Notes under the pieces: model-generated
Seen by the model: the letters and a program-made list of their open reading frames with translations, nothing else
Told to the model about the DNA's origin: nothing
The model's database searches: none
Program-made: the position numbers and the translations under genes
Part shown: one piece after another, positions 31,342 to 41,954 of the stretch
How positions within the stretch are numbered: the stretch's first letter is position 1
Layout: the number at the start of each line of letters is the position of its first letter
Assembly: GCA_905479265.1 (NCBI GenBank)
Contig: CAJQLX010000014.1
Coordinates: forward strand, 73,082 to 137,081
Source: an uncultured Alphaproteobacteria bacterium
GTDB taxonomy: Bacteria > Pseudomonadota > Alphaproteobacteria > UBA7985
Direction of reading: 5' to 3'
DNA length: 64,000 bases

Positions 31342-32640
31342 ATGACCGAAGCGCCACAGAAGACCTTTACGCTGACCAACGATCAAACGGGCGAAAGCAC
31401 CAAATTGCCGGTTTTAGATGGCAACGATGGGCCATCGGTCATCGACGTGCGCAAGCTGTATGGACAGACGGGACACTTCACCTACGATCCGGGTTTCCGG
31501 GCTACAGGTTCCTGTGATTCGGCGCTGACCTACATCGACGGCGAACAAGGAATTCTGCTGCACCGCGGATACGCCATTGAAGACTTGGCGGAGAAGTCAG
31601 ACTACATGGAAGTCTGTTATTTGCTGCTGCACGGCGAGCTTCCAACCGGCGATCAAAAGACGCTGTTCGAGAGCACCATCACCCATCACACGATGGTCCA
31701 TGATCAGATCAATAATTTCTTCCGCGGCTTCCGTCGCGACGCGCACCCGATGGCGATCATGTGTGGTGTCGTTGGGGCGCTGTCTGCGTTTTACCACGAT
31801 CACACGGACGTCACGTCTGCTGAAGATCGTCTCATTTCTGCGCACCGCTTGATCGCAAAAATGCCGACAATCGCGGCAATGGCTTACAAGTATTCCTGTG
31901 GCCAGCCGTTCATGTATCCCCGTAACGATCTGAGTTATGGCGCTAATTTCCTGCACATGACCTTTGGCGTGCCTGCTGAAAACAGTGAGCCTAACCCCAT
32001 TCTGGCGCGCGCGATGGACAAGATCTTCATCCTGCACGCTGATCACGAGCAGAATGCTTCGACCTCCACGGTCCGGATCGCCGGCTCCTCTGGCGCGAAC
32101 CCCTATGCTGTGATTGCGGCGGGTATTGCATCGCTGTGGGGCCCTGCGCACGGCGGCGCGAATGAAGCGGTCCTGACCATGCTGGACGAGATTGGCGACA
32201 AGTCGCGCATCAATGAATTCGTCAAAAAAGCCAAAGACCCAGACGACAGTTTCCGCCTCATGGGTTTTGGTCACCGAGTCTACAAAAACTTCGACCCACG
32301 CGCACGAATCATGCAGCAAACGGCCAACGAAGTGTTGGACCTGCTGGGCGTCTCCGACCCTCGCTTGGAACTGGCGCGGGAGCTTGAGCGCATTGCGTTG
32401 GAAGACGATTATTTCGTGCAGCGTAAGCTATACCCGAACGTTGATTTCTACTCTGGCATCATCCTCAAGGCGATGGGCTTCCCGACGGAAATGTTCACCG
32501 TGCTGTTCGCGCTGGCCCGGACCGTTGGCTGGATCAGCCAGTGGAAAGAGATGATGGAACATCCAGACGGCATCTTCCGCCCTCGTCAGCTGTACACGGG
32601 CGAAAAGCACCGTAGTTTTGTGGATCTGTCCCAGCGTTAA
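31342..32640 (+). CDS. gltA: Citrate synthase
   Basis: [58 protein letters not shown]. Confidence 0.98.
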   Translation: MTEAPQKTFTLTNDQTGESTKLPVLDGNDGPSVIDVRKLYGQTGHFTYDPGFRATGSCDSALTYIDGEQGILLHRGYAIEDLAEKSDYMEVCYLLLHGELPTGDQKTLFESTITHHTMVHDQINNFFRGFRRDAHPMAIMCGVVGALSAFYHDHTDVTSAEDRLISAHRLIAKMPTIAAMAYKYSCGQPFMYPRNDLSYGANFLHMTFGVPAENSEPNPILARAMDKIFILHADHEQNASTSTVRIAGSSGANPYAVIAAGIASLWGPAHGGANEAVLTMLDEIGDKSRINEFVKKAKDPDDSFRLMGFGHRVYKNFDPRARIMQQTANEVLDLLGVSDPRLELARELERIALEDDYFVQRKLYPNVDFYSGIILKAMGFPTEMFTVLFALARTVGWISQWKEMMEHPDGIFRPRQLYTGEKHRSFVDLSQR

Positions 32641-32671
32641 TCACAAAAAACGACGCACGACGCGATGAACC

Positions 32672-32696
32672 AAGGGGCGCTCCGGCGCCCCTTTTT
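32672..32696 (+). terminator. Rho-independent terminator after gltA
   Basis: AAGGGGCGC-tccg-GCGCCCCTT then TTT. Confidence 0.88.
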
Positions 32697-32790
32697 CATG
32701 CCAAAAATCCCTCAGTGGCGTGCAAATCCATGTGGTTTGCGCTAAGTGTGTTTTAAAGAACCAGCTCATAAAGTGCAGAGGGCTTAGATT

Positions 32791-33633
32791 ATGCACTGTA
32801 AAAACGCGTACAAGCGCCATTGGGCCGTTGCCGCCGTTGCTCCACTCCTGCTCCTCATGGCTCCACAAGCCATGGCTCAGAATGCCAGCGGCGCTAGCGA
32901 ACCCTCCTTCACCATCCATTCTGCCGCCGGTGTCCAAGCCGAGCGCAGCATTACCGTGACTCTGGAAACAGAAAACAGCGAGAAGTTTGAGGTCTATTTG
33001 CCGGAGCTGCTGATCCAGATGGCGCGAGAAGCCAACCGGGGGACGATTGCCTTGATCCCGGCGCTTGATTACGTGGTTGTGCTGCCAATGCCAGAATTTG
33101 CGCTGCTCAATCGCGGCAAGCTGCCCTTGCTGTCAGAAGTCGATCAGCCTGACCATCGCTTGTTCGAGCTGCTGCCTGCCGGTTCGACCAATCGCAACTA
33201 CCAGCGCGTTCACGGCGTGAGCGTCAAAAAGGTGCCACCGGGAACCACCGCAGAGCAAGATGCCCGAGACAGCCTCGCCAGTCTTCGTTCCGCCTGCTTG
33301 GCGAAAATGTCCGGTTATCAGTTTGAAATCCGCAAGGAAAGTGGCCGAGGCATTCTGCTGTCCGCCTGTTCGAACTTTAACACCATGACGGCCCGGACGC
33401 TGGACCCCAGCATTCGAGGTTCCTTCGACATTTCGATGAGTTACGTGATCGGCGATACCGCTTTCCGGTTTTACTCGATCCACAGATCAGGCAGCTGGAA
33501 TCCGGACACAAGCGCGCCGCCGCTGTCTGAGGCACAGGTCCGGGCCGTGGTTGCCCTGCTGGACAAAGCCGTGATCTTTGAAGGTATTGATGAGATGACC
33601 CTGACTGCTGCATTCTTGATGGCAGAAAACTAG
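32791..33633 (+). CDS. Secreted protein of unknown function
   Basis: 280 aa with signal peptide (AVAPLLLLMAPQAMAQ); no recognised domain. Confidence 0.6.
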   Translation: MHCKNAYKRHWAVAAVAPLLLLMAPQAMAQNASGASEPSFTIHSAAGVQAERSITVTLETENSEKFEVYLPELLIQMAREANRGTIALIPALDYVVVLPMPEFALLNRGKLPLLSEVDQPDHRLFELLPAGSTNRNYQRVHGVSVKKVPPGTTAEQDARDSLASLRSACLAKMSGYQFEIRKESGRGILLSACSNFNTMTARTLDPSIRGSFDISMSYVIGDTAFRFYSIHRSGSWNPDTSAPPLSEAQVRAVVALLDKAVIFEGIDEMTLTAAFLMAEN

Positions 33634-33696
33634 GGTATTTTGGTCCCGGCCTGTGCGTTCAGCAGCAACAGGCCGGGAAAAAAGGCAAGCGAGCCG

Positions 33697-35070
33697 CTAG
33701 GCTGCGACAGACGCCGCGGCTTTCTGGCGGTCAGACTTCAGACGGTCTGCGACCAAAAAGGCCAACTCCAAAGACTGGGAACCATTCAAACGCGGGTCAC
33801 AGTGCGTGTGGTAACGGCTGGCAAGGTCTTCGTCGGTAATGGCGGTCGCGCCACCGATGCACTCCGTCACGTCCTTGCCGGTCAGCTCAAAGTGCACACC
33901 ACCGGGAACCGTACCTTCGGCTTCATGAACGTCGAAGAAGCGAGAAATCTCGTTTTTCACGTTATCGAAGGACCGGGTTTTGAAGCCCGTAGACGCCTTG
34001 TGCGTGTTGCCGTGCATGGGGTCACAGGACCACAGTACAGACCGGCCAGCACCGTGCACCTTGCGCACGATTGCGGGCATATGCTCCAACACCTTGTCCG
34101 CACCCATGCGCACGATCAGTGTGATCCGACCCGCTTCGTTTGACGGGTTGAGGATCTCCGTCAACTTGACGATTTCGTCAGGGTCAGAGCTTGGGCCAAC
34201 CTTGATCCCTACGGGGTTCTGAACGCCGCGCAGGAACTCGACGTGCGCATGATCCAGCTGACGGGTCCGATCCCCAATCCACAGCATGTGCGCAGACAGG
34301 CAGTAGGTTTCGTCGGTCATACTGTCCTGACGGGTCAGGGCTTCTTCGTACCAAAGCAACAGGGCTTCGTGGGAGGTGTAGAAATCAACCTCGGAGAGTT
34401 GCGGCATATGGGCGTCAAGACCACAGGCCTTCATGAAGCCCAACGCCTCGTCAATTTCACGGGCAATGCCTTCGTAGTTTGCACCCGCCGGTGAACCCGC
34501 AACAAAATCGAGGTTCCAGCGGTGAACTTGCTCCAGCGACGCAAAGCCACCTTGGGCAAAGGCGCGTAGCAGGTTGAGCGTAGCCGACGCCTGATTGTAG
34601 GCAGACATCATCCGACGCGGATCCGGAATCCGGCTCTCAGCGTTAAAGGCACCATCGTTGATGATGTCACCGCGGTAAGAGGGCAGCTCCACCCCATCAA
34701 CACTTTCCGTCGGAGCAGAGCGCGGCTTCGCGAACTGGCCGGCCATGCGACCCACCTTGACCACCGGCTTTTGCGCGGCAAATGTCAGGGTTACGGCCAT
34801 CTGCAGCAGCACCTTGAAGGTATCGCGGATGTGGTCGGCGGAGAATTCGGCAAAAGCCTCTGCGCAGTCGCCGCCCTGAAGCAAAAACGCTTCACCGCGT
34901 GACGCAGCGGCAAGGCGATCTTTCAGCGAACGGACTTCACCGGCGAAAACCAGCGGAGGCTGACGGCGCAAGTCGGTTTCGACGTTTTCGAGCAGCGCCT
35001 TATCCTCATAGGTCGGAACCTGAAGGATCGGCACGTTGCGCCAGGAATTCGGGGACCAAGGCTGAGCCAT
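33697..35070 (-). CDS. aroG: 3-deoxy-7-phosphoheptulonate synthase, class II (plant type)
   Basis: [57 protein letters not shown]. Confidence 0.96.
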   Translation of the reverse strand: MAQPWSPNSWRNVPILQVPTYEDKALLENVETDLRRQPPLVFAGEVRSLKDRLAAASRGEAFLLQGGDCAEAFAEFSADHIRDTFKVLLQMAVTLTFAAQKPVVKVGRMAGQFAKPRSAPTESVDGVELPSYRGDIINDGAFNAESRIPDPRRMMSAYNQASATLNLLRAFAQGGFASLEQVHRWNLDFVAGSPAGANYEGIAREIDEALGFMKACGLDAHMPQLSEVDFYTSHEALLLWYEEALTRQDSMTDETYCLSAHMLWIGDRTRQLDHAHVEFLRGVQNPVGIKVGPSSDPDEIVKLTEILNPSNEAGRITLIVRMGADKVLEHMPAIVRKVHGAGRSVLWSCDPMHGNTHKASTGFKTRSFDNVKNEISRFFDVHEAEGTVPGGVHFELTGKDVTECIGGATAITDEDLASRYHTHCDPRLNGSQSLELAFLVADRLKSDRQKAAASVAA

Positions 35071-35368
35071 TGGGGGGTCTCCTCAATCGGTTGCATTCAT
35101 AACTGTGGCGATAGAAGACTCGCGGGGCGAAGAAAGCAACAGCAGAGGCGACCGATTCGCGCCGATCTGATCTTCATTGCGCAATAAGTGACGCACAGTT
35201 CACGCTGCTGGACCGCCCTTTCGCGGCATAATGCCGTGCAAATAAGTATTCCAACCCCGAAAAGGCCCGCCCTCGCCCCTTCATTTCCTTGCTTTAATTT
35301 CAGTTAAAATAAGAAATATCAGATTTTTTAAGCACGGATTAATGGTTTGGCTAGTATTCAGCGGCAAA

Positions 35369-36574
35369 TCATCTGGTTTTATTGCATTCTGCAGCGATTG
35401 CTTTTCCAACCCATTGACCGGTCGCCATACACGCTTGCAACAAATATCCGCCTGTTGGCGCTTCCCAATCGAGCATCTCACCAGCCGCATAAACTCCCGG
35501 CATTGCGGTGAGTTGCAAGTCAGAGTCGACGGCGTCCCAAGCCACACCCCCATCGGAAGAAATCGCTCGCTCTAGGCCGTGGGGTTTTTCAAGCTGGATC
35601 GGCACCGCCTTGGCCATTGCCACCACATCCCCCGCAAACCCCGGTCCTGCGGCTTCAAAGAACAGCGCGCGCTGAACATCCGATAGCCCCAGCGCCTTGC
35701 GCAGACGATTGGACAAGCTGTCTTTGGACTTTGCCTTCGCCAACCGGCTGCGCGCATCATCTTCGGACACATGCGGCAGGAGATCCAGCAGCAGTGTTTG
35801 CGGTCCATTGGCCGCAATCGCATCACGCAACGGCGCGCTGAGTGCATAGATGCCGCCGCCCTCGATGCCGCGCTTGGTGATGACGGCTTCGGCACGGGAA
35901 TGGTGCGCACCAAAGCGGAAATCGGTGTTTTTGACCGGCTTGCCTTCGTGTTGTGAAAGCAGGCGTTCGGACCATGAGACCTCGAACCCGCAATTGCTCG
36001 GCTCAAATGGCGATAGAAGCACGCCGCGCTCCGCCAAAGCGGACTTCCATGCCCCTGTCGATCCCAACCGAGGCCACGTCGCGCCCCCCAATGCCAGCAC
36101 CGTCGCCGAAGCCTGGAACGCCAGAGTCTCCCCGCCGCCAAGCTCAAACGTCAGCGCACCATCGTCATCCCAGCCGGTCCAGCGGTGCCTATTGCGCAAC
36201 GTGACGCCAAGGCGGTCCAGCTTACCCAGCCACGCCCGCAATAACGGAGATGCCTTGAAACTTTCAGGAAACACGCGACCGCTGGTGCCCACAAACGTGG
36301 GCTCGCCCAAATCCCGGCACCATTGGCGCAGGTGATCGGGGGTAAAGGCTTCAATCATGGGACGCAGCGCGGGCGCACGGTCGGTATAGCGCGCGATAAA
36401 GCTGTCTGCTGGCTCAGAGTGGGTGATGTTCAAACCACCCAAACCCGCCATCAGCAGCTTGCGCCCCGGTGAGGGCATTTGTTCGAAAACAACCACAGGC
36501 AAGCCGGAGGCCGCAACAACTTCTGCTGCGGCCAAGCCGGCTGGTCCTGCGCCGATGACGGCAATCGGGTTCAT
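35369..36574 (-). CDS. HI0933-like FAD-dependent flavoprotein (TIGR03862-type)
   Basis: IAVIGAGPAGLAAAEVVA Rossmann motif, PGRKLLMAGLGGLNITHSEP, C-terminal GVYAAGEMLDWEAPTGGYLLQAC. Confidence 0.88.
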   Translation of the reverse strand: MNPIAVIGAGPAGLAAAEVVAASGLPVVVFEQMPSPGRKLLMAGLGGLNITHSEPADSFIARYTDRAPALRPMIEAFTPDHLRQWCRDLGEPTFVGTSGRVFPESFKASPLLRAWLGKLDRLGVTLRNRHRWTGWDDDGALTFELGGGETLAFQASATVLALGGATWPRLGSTGAWKSALAERGVLLSPFEPSNCGFEVSWSERLLSQHEGKPVKNTDFRFGAHHSRAEAVITKRGIEGGGIYALSAPLRDAIAANGPQTLLLDLLPHVSEDDARSRLAKAKSKDSLSNRLRKALGLSDVQRALFFEAAGPGFAGDVVAMAKAVPIQLEKPHGLERAISSDGGVAWDAVDSDLQLTAMPGVYAAGEMLDWEAPTGGYLLQACMATGQWVGKAIAAECNKTR

Positions 36575-38386
36575 CTAGGCAGCAATGGAGAAGCCGTCTT
36601 CGTCCATAGCCATGATGGTATCTTTACCCGCGCCGATCATCTTGAACATGGCCTGCGCTTCGGGAAGCATGCGCTTGTAGAAGAAGCGGGCCGTGTTGAT
36701 TTTCGCCTCATAGAACGCGGCATCGCCACGGCCTTCCTTGAGCGCTGCTTTGGCTTTGAGCGCCATTTGGCACCAAAGGTAAGCGAGCGTGGTCAGGGCG
36801 AAAAGGCGGAGGTAGTCGGACGACGCTGCGCCGACTTCTTCGGGGTCTTTCAGGCCGCTTTGCGCGATTTGCCCGGTCGCTTGCTGTAACCAGCCAAAGG
36901 ATTTGGCCAAATCACCGACAAACTCGCTCGCATCCGGGTTCATGGCGTTTTCTTCGATGAAGGTGGAGACCGGGTGGAAGAACGTCCGCAAGTAGCGACC
37001 GTAGTGCGCGCCCAGCTTACGGCCAGCGAGGTCGAGTGCCTGAATGCCGTTGGTGCCTTCGTAAATCTGCGCAATCCGTGCGTCACGCACCAACTGCTCC
37101 ATACCCCACTCTTCGATGTAACCGTGGCCGCCCATGGTTTGCACGCCCAAGTTGGCCGCTTCGGAACCCGCGTCGGTCATGTAGGATTTGATGATTGGCG
37201 TCATCAACTGAACGAAGTCGTCAGCCTGCTCGCGGACCTCTGGGTCAGCGTGCTTGAGCGACTTGTCAATGTTCAGCGCAATCCACGCCGCCATCGCGCG
37301 CCCACCTTCGTTGTTCGCCTTCATCCGCAGCAGCATGCGGCGGACGTCGGGGTGAACGAGGATGGAGTCTGCTGGCTTGTCAGGAGACTGAGTGCCAGCC
37401 AATGAACGGCCCTGCCCGCGATCTTTGGCGTAGTCAAAGGCGGACTGAAAGGCGATCTCGCCAATGCCCAAGCCCTGCATACCCACGCCCAAACGCGCCG
37501 CGTTCATCATGGTGAACATGGCCGCCAGCCCTTTATTCGGCTGACCAACCATCCAACCAACCGCGCCGTCGAAGAACAACTGACACGTCGCGTTGCCGTG
37601 AATGCCCATTTTCTCTTCGATGGCGTTACAGCGGACGCCGTTGCGCTGGCCCGGTTCGTTGTTCTCATTCGGGATAAACTTTGGCACGAGGAACAGCGAG
37701 ATCCCTTTCACGCCCTCTGGCGCGTCCGGCAGCTTGGCGAGCACGAGGTGGACGATGTTTTCCGTCAAGTCATGCTCACCGGCGGAGATAAAAATCTTTT
37801 GCCCGTTCAGCGAGAATGAACCGTCACCCATGGGCTCAGCTTTGGTCTTGATCAGCCCCAAGTCGGTCCCGCAATGCGGCTCGGTCAAGCACATGGTGCC
37901 CGACCACTCACCCGTGTTCAGCTTGGGCAGGTACTGGTCCTTCTGCGCCTCAGAGCCGTGCAGGTAGATGGCGTTATAACAACCGTGCGACAGGCCGGGA
38001 TACATGCCAAAGGCCATGTTGGTCGAAACCACCATTTCCTGCACCATGAACTCAACCGTATGCGGCAGGCCGGTCCCGCCGTATTTCGGGTCGGTGGACA
38101 GGGCGGTAAAGCCGTTCTCGCAATACTTGTCGTAGGCTTCTTTGAACCCCTTCGGCGTGCGAACCACCCCGTTTTCCAGCGTACAGCCTTCGCGGTCACC
38201 GCTTTGGTTCAGGGGCAGCAGCTCGTTCTTCATGAACTTGCCCGCTTCTTCGAGCATCGCGTCGATCAGGTCCGGGGACGCATCCTCATAGCCTTCGTAC
38301 GTGCTGAGCTCGGAAGCGTCCCACAACTCATGCAGGACAAACTTCATGTCTTTAACGGGCGCGTTATAAGCGTCTGTGATTGGCAT
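36575..38386 (-). CDS. Acyl-CoA dehydrogenase (about 600-aa long-chain/DmdC-like family)
   Basis: MCLTEPHCGTDLGLIKTKA, MGGHGYIEEWGMEQLVRDARIAQIYEGTNGIQALDL. Confidence 0.93.
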   Translation of the reverse strand: MPITDAYNAPVKDMKFVLHELWDASELSTYEGYEDASPDLIDAMLEEAGKFMKNELLPLNQSGDREGCTLENGVVRTPKGFKEAYDKYCENGFTALSTDPKYGGTGLPHTVEFMVQEMVVSTNMAFGMYPGLSHGCYNAIYLHGSEAQKDQYLPKLNTGEWSGTMCLTEPHCGTDLGLIKTKAEPMGDGSFSLNGQKIFISAGEHDLTENIVHLVLAKLPDAPEGVKGISLFLVPKFIPNENNEPGQRNGVRCNAIEEKMGIHGNATCQLFFDGAVGWMVGQPNKGLAAMFTMMNAARLGVGMQGLGIGEIAFQSAFDYAKDRGQGRSLAGTQSPDKPADSILVHPDVRRMLLRMKANNEGGRAMAAWIALNIDKSLKHADPEVREQADDFVQLMTPIIKSYMTDAGSEAANLGVQTMGGHGYIEEWGMEQLVRDARIAQIYEGTNGIQALDLAGRKLGAHYGRYLRTFFHPVSTFIEENAMNPDASEFVGDLAKSFGWLQQATGQIAQSGLKDPEEVGAASSDYLRLFALTTLAYLWCQMALKAKAALKEGRGDAAFYEAKINTARFFYKRMLPEAQAMFKMIGAGKDTIMAMDEDGFSIAA

Positions 38387-38403
38387 TTTAGCCTCCTATT
38401 CAA

Positions 38404-40737
38404 TCAGTTGCGCAGTGGCTTGTTTGTGCTGAGCATATGCTCAAGCCGTGCGAGCGTCTTGGGTTGCTTGGTGAGCGCGACAAAGTGCTTTTGCTCTAGC
38501 TTCAGCAAATCGCGTTCAGTTAATTCTTCGGTGACGTCCGTGTCACCACCGGTCAGCACCATTGCGACTTCACGTCCCACATGGACATCGTAGTCCGAGG
38601 CCATGCCCTTCATGTTGAAATCGTGCAGCGCCATGTCGATCGCTGCGCGACCCGTCGCGCCGGGCAAGCGGAAGGTTTCTTCTTCTGGTGGCTGATAGCC
38701 CTCAACCATGCCCAAAGCCCGCTGCTTGGCATCAAACAGCACGCGTTCCTTGTTAAAGGTGATGGTGTCGTCTTCATTGATGATCAGGAAGTCGCGCTGC
38801 GCTTCCATCGCGGACTTGGCCACCTGCGCCGTTCCGATCAGCTCAAAGGCTTTGACCAAGGCTGGCATGGGCCCGCGTGGTGCGCGCTTGTTGCCAAGGT
38901 GACGGCGGATCATTTCCTTGCAGCCGCCCCAGCCGGGCATCACACCAACACCGACTTCGACCAAGCCTGTGTAGGTTTCCGCATGCGCCTGTACCGCGTC
39001 CGAGTGCATCAGGATCTCACAGCCACCGCCGACGGCAATCCCCGATGGTGCGGACACCACGGGGAAGTTCCCGAAGCGCAGCTTCATAAACACGTCCTGA
39101 CCGCCCCTGATACCCGATTGCACCTGTGGCCAAGCCGCAATGTTCGAAGCGAACAGCATGAGGCCAATATTGGCACCAACAGAGAAGTTCTTGCCTTCGT
39201 TGTGGATCACCAGAGCCTTGTAATCATCGCTCTTGTCGATGGTCGCAATGGTCTTGCCGAGCATGGTCATGGTGCCCTCGTCCAGCGAGTTTGCCATGCT
39301 GGTAAACTCGAAACACAGCACGCCATCGCCAATGTCCCAAACCGAAGCAGAGCCATTCCGCATCACCGGCTCAGACCGCCGCTTGATGTCGGAGAGCAGC
39401 AGCACGCCTTCGGGGCGAACAACGGGGGTGTAAGAGCCATCTGCGAGCATAAAGAAGCGCTCACCGTCTTCGATTTTGTAGAACGTCCCGTCGCCCACGG
39501 CGTCGAGCAGCGCGGGAACCGTCCGGCCTTCTTCGCGCAGTTTATCGGCGATCCATTTTGGCCCAACTTCGTCCATTAACTCGAACGGACCCCATTTGAA
39601 GCCGTAGCCGGTCTTCATGGCTTCATCGACGTCGAAGATGGAGTTGGCGATGTCGAGCGCGTGGTCAGCGGCGTAAACGAAGTACTTCGACATGTACTCC
39701 CACGCTGCCGTCGCCAGCTTGTCCCCGGCTTCGAATACCGCGCGGGCGCCCTTTTTCGATACAGCCAGCGCTGCGCCTTTGGCCTTTTCAACCGGGCGAT
39801 ATTCGCCGGTTTTCAGGTCTTTGACTTCCTTGACCTTCTGACCATCGATTTTGTTCAGGCGGTACCAGCCCCCCTTCCCTTTGCGCCCCGTGTAGCCCTC
39901 CGCAATCATGCCTTCCAGCAACTTGGACTCGCGGTATTCCTCGCGGAACATGTCGCCTTGGTTCACGTTGTCGTAGAGCGATTTGGAGACGTAAGGACCA
40001 AGGTCCAGACCCACTAAATCCATGAGCTTGAAGATGCCCGTGGACGGGATACCAAAGTGACGGCCTGCTAACGCATCGGATTCTTCGATGGTCAAGTCGT
40101 GATCTTCTGCCGCATTGGTCGCGACTTGGATCCACAGCGTGCCGAGGCGGTTGCCGATGAAACCCGGCGTGTCTTGACAGTCGATCACTTTCTTACCCAG
40201 CGCCACATCACAAACATGGCGCAGACCTTCACGCACGCGCGCATCGGTGGCGTCGGTGGTGACAAGCTCCAGCAGCGGCATGTAGCGCGGCGGGTTGAAG
40301 AAGTGCGTGATCGCAAACCGCGCGGCCCGTGCGGGCTCCATGCCATCGGTCAGGATCGACAGCGGGATGGTTGAGGTGTTGGACGTGATGATGGCGTCAG
40401 CCTTCGCGACAGCCGCCAGCTTGCGGTACAAGTCCTGCTTGATGTCCGCACGCTCGATGATGACTTCGATGATCCAATCCACGTCCGCGAGGCGGTCCAT
40501 GTGGTCTTCGAGGTTGCCCGGCGTCACGTACTTGGCGCGTGACTTGTGCATGAAGGGTGCGGGATCGGTCTTCAGCGCCTTTTTGATGGCATCTTTGGCG
40601 ACGATATCGCGATCTTTCGCGCCGTCCGGAACGATGTCGAGCAGATCCACCTTGAACCCTGCATTGGCGCATTGGGCAGCAATGCCCATGCCCATGACGC
40701 CCGACCCGATGACGGCAATTTTCTTGATTTCACTCAT
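38404..40737 (-). CDS. 3-hydroxyacyl-CoA dehydrogenase / enoyl-CoA hydratase fusion
   Basis: N-terminal IAVIGSGVMGMGIAAQCANAGF (HAD) and C-terminal crotonase (FSVGANIGLML, GIAVGGGCEILMHSD). Confidence 0.94.
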   Translation of the reverse strand: MSEIKKIAVIGSGVMGMGIAAQCANAGFKVDLLDIVPDGAKDRDIVAKDAIKKALKTDPAPFMHKSRAKYVTPGNLEDHMDRLADVDWIIEVIIERADIKQDLYRKLAAVAKADAIITSNTSTIPLSILTDGMEPARAARFAITHFFNPPRYMPLLELVTTDATDARVREGLRHVCDVALGKKVIDCQDTPGFIGNRLGTLWIQVATNAAEDHDLTIEESDALAGRHFGIPSTGIFKLMDLVGLDLGPYVSKSLYDNVNQGDMFREEYRESKLLEGMIAEGYTGRKGKGGWYRLNKIDGQKVKEVKDLKTGEYRPVEKAKGAALAVSKKGARAVFEAGDKLATAAWEYMSKYFVYAADHALDIANSIFDVDEAMKTGYGFKWGPFELMDEVGPKWIADKLREEGRTVPALLDAVGDGTFYKIEDGERFFMLADGSYTPVVRPEGVLLLSDIKRRSEPVMRNGSASVWDIGDGVLCFEFTSMANSLDEGTMTMLGKTIATIDKSDDYKALVIHNEGKNFSVGANIGLMLFASNIAAWPQVQSGIRGGQDVFMKLRFGNFPVVSAPSGIAVGGGCEILMHSDAVQAHAETYTGLVEVGVGVMPGWGGCKEMIRRHLGNKRAPRGPMPALVKAFELIGTAQVAKSAMEAQRDFLIINEDDTITFNKERVLFDAKQRALGMVEGYQPPEEETFRLPGATGRAAIDMALHDFNMKGMASDYDVHVGREVAMVLTGGDTDVTEELTERDLLKLEQKHFVALTKQPKTLARLEHMLSTNKPLRN

Positions 40738-40761
40738 GGTCTTTTCCTGTGCGTCCGAGGC

Positions 40762-41886
40762 TTATGCCGCTTCCATGATGGTGGTGATGCCCTGACCGCC
40801 ACCGATGCACTGCGTTGAAAGCGCGTACTTCTTGCCTTCGCGCTTGAGCAGTGCTGCCGCTTTGCCCGTGATCCGTGCGCCCGTGGCACCCAGCGGATGA
40901 CCCAGCGCAATGGCGCCGCCGTCCAGATTCACGCGGGAAATATCCATACCCAGATCATTGATGCAGGCCATGGACTGAGAGGCGAAGGCTTCATTGATTT
41001 CAACAATATCAATATCACCCATTTCCAGCCCCGCCCGCTTGAGCGCCTTGCGGGTCGCACCGATGGGGCCAAGACCCATGACGTCAGGGTCACAGCCGTT
41101 GATCGCCATGGACTTAATCACTGCCAGCGGGGTCAGATTGTGCTCACGTGCGTATTCGGCGGAACACACCAGCGTCGCCGCTGCGCCATCGGTCAGTGGC
41201 GAAGACGTGCCGGCTGTGACCGTTCCTGTGGCCGAGAACGCGGGCTTGAGGCCCGACAGCCCTTCGACGGTGGTATCAGGGCGAATGCAGCCGTCGGCGT
41301 CCACGCCGTCAACCGTCACAATCTCATCTTTGAAATGACCCGCCGCTTGCGCTGCTGCGGCTTTCTTGTGGGATTCAACAGCAAAGGCTTCTTGGCTTTC
41401 GCGGGTCATCTGGTAACGCTCCGCGACGTTTTCTGCTGTCTCGCCCATGCCCATGTAGACGCCGTATACGTCCTGCATCAGTTCGGCGTTCGGCATGGGG
41501 TTAAAGCCGCCCATGGGAACGCGCGTCATGGACTCGACACCCGCCGCGACAAAGGCATCGCCTGCGCCCATCGCGATTTGACCCGCAGCGTAGTGAATCG
41601 CCGACATCGAAGATCCGCACCAGCGGTTGATCGTCGCGCCGCCAACAACCTTTGGCAGACCGGCCCGCAAAGCAACCAAACGCCCCATCAGCAAGCCTTG
41701 CTCACCCTCTGGCGTTGCGTTGCCCAGAATCACGTCTTCGATGGTCGCCGGATCAACGTCCGCACGCTCCACCACGGCTTTAACAACTGCCGCCGCGAGG
41801 TCGTCTGGGCGTGTCTTGGTCAGCGCGCCCTTGTGCGCAGGCTGGAAGGCAGAGCGCGAGTATTGCGCAATTACGATCTGAGTCAT
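40762..41886 (-). CDS. Acetyl-CoA C-acyltransferase (thiolase)
   Basis: INRWCGSSMSAIHYAAGQI, NEAFASQSMACINDLG, GGAIALGHPLGATGAR, CIGGGQGITTIME. Confidence 0.95.
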   Translation of the reverse strand: MTQIVIAQYSRSAFQPAHKGALTKTRPDDLAAAVVKAVVERADVDPATIEDVILGNATPEGEQGLLMGRLVALRAGLPKVVGGATINRWCGSSMSAIHYAAGQIAMGAGDAFVAAGVESMTRVPMGGFNPMPNAELMQDVYGVYMGMGETAENVAERYQMTRESQEAFAVESHKKAAAAQAAGHFKDEIVTVDGVDADGCIRPDTTVEGLSGLKPAFSATGTVTAGTSSPLTDGAAATLVCSAEYAREHNLTPLAVIKSMAINGCDPDVMGLGPIGATRKALKRAGLEMGDIDIVEINEAFASQSMACINDLGMDISRVNLDGGAIALGHPLGATGARITGKAAALLKREGKKYALSTQCIGGGQGITTIMEAA

Positions 41887-41954
41887 TTCTGAGGTCCTTT
41901 GTCAGAATCAGAGGTGTTCGTGATAGGGTGTAAGGCTGCGAAAACGAGGCCGCT

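Noticed and set aside
33645-33683. Strong hairpin CCCGGCCTGT...ACAGGCCGGG between convergent genes
   Set aside because: Followed by an A-run rather than a T-run on the plus strand and by no T-run on the minus strand, so not a standard Rho-independent terminator for either gene; may be a 3' stabilising hairpin.
38581-39579. 332-aa plus-strand ORF opposite the HAD/ECH fusion gene
   Set aside because: Shadow ORF of a confidently identified gene.
40897-41892. 331-aa plus-strand ORF opposite the thiolase
   Set aside because: Shadow ORF; the thiolase motifs are unambiguous.
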